DNA of 5,441 nucleotides from Saccharothrix sp. ST-888 (GTDB lineage: Bacteria > Actinomycetota > Actinomycetes > Streptomycetales > Streptomycetaceae). The notes beneath the pieces are model-generated. The model worked only from the letters and a program-made list of their open reading frames with translations. It was not told the origin of the DNA and searched no databases. Each line of letters begins with the position of its first letter. The stretch's first letter is position 1. The stretch is taken from positions 1 to 5,441 of the forward strand of contig NZ_JYJF01000197.1 of assembly GCF_000955975.1 (NCBI RefSeq), given 5' to 3'. Shown here piece by piece: positions 4,529 to 5,441 of the stretch. Made by a program: the position numbers and the translations under genes.

Positions 4529-5362
4529 TCAGGACACGGCCGGGGGTTGCCTGTTCCGGCCGCAGTAGGTCGGCGTGACGGAGTGACAGTTGGGACACAG
4601 CAGACGCAGGTTCTCGACCCGGTTGTCGAGCCAGTCCCCGTTGACGTGGTCCACCTCCAGCGTCATCGGCTGCCCCAGCCAGACCGGTGGGGTGCCGCAC
4701 ATCCGGCAGACGTCGGCGTGGCCGATGTGCACCAGCATCGCCCGCAGGCGGTCGCCGGGAATCCGGGGACTCCCCGGCGGAAGCCGCTCCGGCTTGCGTC
4801 GCGGGCCGGTCTTGCGGCCTCTGCCGTGCTGCTGCCCGGTGAAGTGGCCGGTGTCGATCCCGTGCAGCTCGATGCTCGCCTTCAGCTTCGCGCGTGCCGC
4901 CCCACCGTCGACCAGGCCGAGAGCGCGGAGCGTGCCGGCGATGCTGCGGTTGTCGGCGACCGCCCGGGCCAGTTCGGCCTCGGGGACCTGCAGCGTGCGA
5001 GCCGTGCCGTCGCCCCGGAAGGCGAAGTGCGAGGTGTCTATGCCGAACCGGCACAGCTGCTTCTTGAAGTGCGAGTAGATGCTGCCGTACGGGGTGATGC
5101 CCAGGTGGTCGAGCATCCCGTTGATGCTGGTGCTGTCTGCCGCGGCCGCTGCCAGCTGCTCCCGGGTGTACCGGCGGCGTCCGTAGTCGGGCCGGCCCTG
5201 GTTGAAGTGCGAGGTGTCGATTCCGTAGTGCTTGAGCCGTCTGCTGAGGTAGCTGTGGGTGCCGCCCGCCATGGGGACGCCGAGCCTGCGCATCATGTCG
5301 TCGATGCTGGCGGACTCGGCGGCGAGCGCAGTGAGCAGTTCGCGGGTGTACTTGAGCGGCAT
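4529..5362 (-). CDS. HNH endonuclease with three N-terminal 49-residue modules
   Basis: A 277-residue probable DNA-cutting protein. The C-terminal HNH domain has C219-x2-C222, LEVDHVNGD (235-243), ENLRLLCPNCH (250-260) with C256/C259, and ends TPTYCGRN. C219, C222, C256 and C259 should bind structural zinc; H239, N251 and H260 form the H-N-H metal-finger active site. The N-terminal half is three copies of an exact 49-residue unit at 5-53, 65-113 and 126-174, each ending GIDTSHF or GIDTGHF and looking like a small helical, perhaps helix-turn-helix, DNA-binding fold. A basic linker (RGRKTGPRRKPER, 181-193) joins the halves. The ATG at 5362 has GGGAGG 8 nt upstream. Related free-standing HNH proteins occur in phages and actinobacterial chromosomes; homing, restriction and nicking are all possible. 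No methylase or toxin partner is visible. Confidence 0.88.
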   Translation of the reverse strand: MPLKYTRELLTALAAESASIDDMMRRLGVPMAGGTHSYLSRRLKHYGIDTSHFNQGRPDYGRRRYTREQLAAAAADSTSINGMLDHLGITPYGSIYSHFKKQLCRFGIDTSHFAFRGDGTARTLQVPEAELARAVADNRSIAGTLRALGLVDGGAARAKLKASIELHGIDTGHFTGQQHGRGRKTGPRRKPERLPPGSPRIPGDRLRAMLVHIGHADVCRMCGTPPVWLGQPMTLEVDHVNGDWLDNRVENLRLLCPNCHSVTPTYCGRNRQPPAVS

Positions 5363-5370
5363 CTGGTGCG

Positions 5371-5376
5371 CCTCCC
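5371..5376 (-). promoter_or_regulatory. Ribosome binding site of the HNH gene
   Basis: GGGAGG on the minus strand, 8 nt before the ATG at 5362; it supports this start codon and the full first module. Confidence 0.7.
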
Positions 5377-5401
5377 GGGCCTTGTGGTGCGCCCGTCCCC
5401 C

Positions 5402-5439
5402 GGGAAGGGGAACGAGTGGTGGGGGGTGGGGGGCGCGGG
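5402..5439 (+). other. G-rich run upstream of the HNH gene, possible G-quadruplex
   Basis: Five G-runs of 3-6 bases (5402-5404, 5407-5410, 5421-5426, 5428-5433, 5437-5439) lie on the plus strand, with one long spacer of about 10 nt. The plus strand is the template for the HNH gene, so a quadruplex here would form in template DNA, not in the HNH mRNA. No coding sequence or clear promoter is seen from 5363 to the right edge. Confidence 0.4.
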
Positions 5440-5441
5440 TG

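Overview
The window is high-GC DNA from an actinomycete, most likely Streptomyces or the closely related Kitasatospora. The evidence is GC-rich codon third positions, DasR-type operators (dre), TAGGNT-type -10 boxes, and the gene order GlcNAc-PTS / rph / lipoprotein / rdgB, which matches my recollection of the Streptomyces coelicolor SCO2907-SCO2902 neighbourhood. No database search was run.

Left part (1-2348): an N-acetylglucosamine phosphotransferase (PTS) locus. It holds the 5' end of one EIIC permease gene (nagE2-like, minus strand, running off the left edge), a complete second EIIC gene (nagE1-like, minus strand), and divergently a small free-standing EIIB gene (nagF-like, plus strand). 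EIIB and EIIC are separate proteins; EIIA, HPr and EI must be encoded elsewhere. Both intergenic regions carry DasR-type sites: two abutting inverted copies forming a 34-bp perfect palindrome before nagE2, and one copy between nagE1 and nagF. The whole set therefore looks under one GlcNAc/chitin-responsive control. nagF ends in a strong GC-rich hairpin.

Middle part (2380-4376): housekeeping genes on the plus strand: rph (RNase PH, tRNA 3'-end trimming), a small lipoprotein of unknown function, and rdgB (dITP/XTP pyrophosphatase). rph and rdgB each have a TAGGNT -10 box 7-8 nt before the ATG, so both are predicted to make leaderless mRNAs. The lipoprotein has a normal Shine-Dalgarno sequence and a possible ECF-sigma promoter. 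Hairpins separate the units; the one after rdgB is a 17-bp stem that can serve both strands.

Right part (4383-5441): on the minus strand, a tRNA gene with anticodon UAG (leucine) but a short 5-nt variable loop, unlike the long-arm leucine tRNAs usual in bacteria. Upstream of it lies an HNH endonuclease gene whose N-terminal half is three copies of an exact 49-residue module ending in GIDTSHF/GIDTGHF. The last 80 bases are G-rich non-coding sequence.

The items most worth a second look are the atypical tRNA-Leu, the twin operator palindrome, the paired leaderless genes and the modular HNH protein beside the tRNA. I see no CRISPR array, insertion sequence or clear new defence system.
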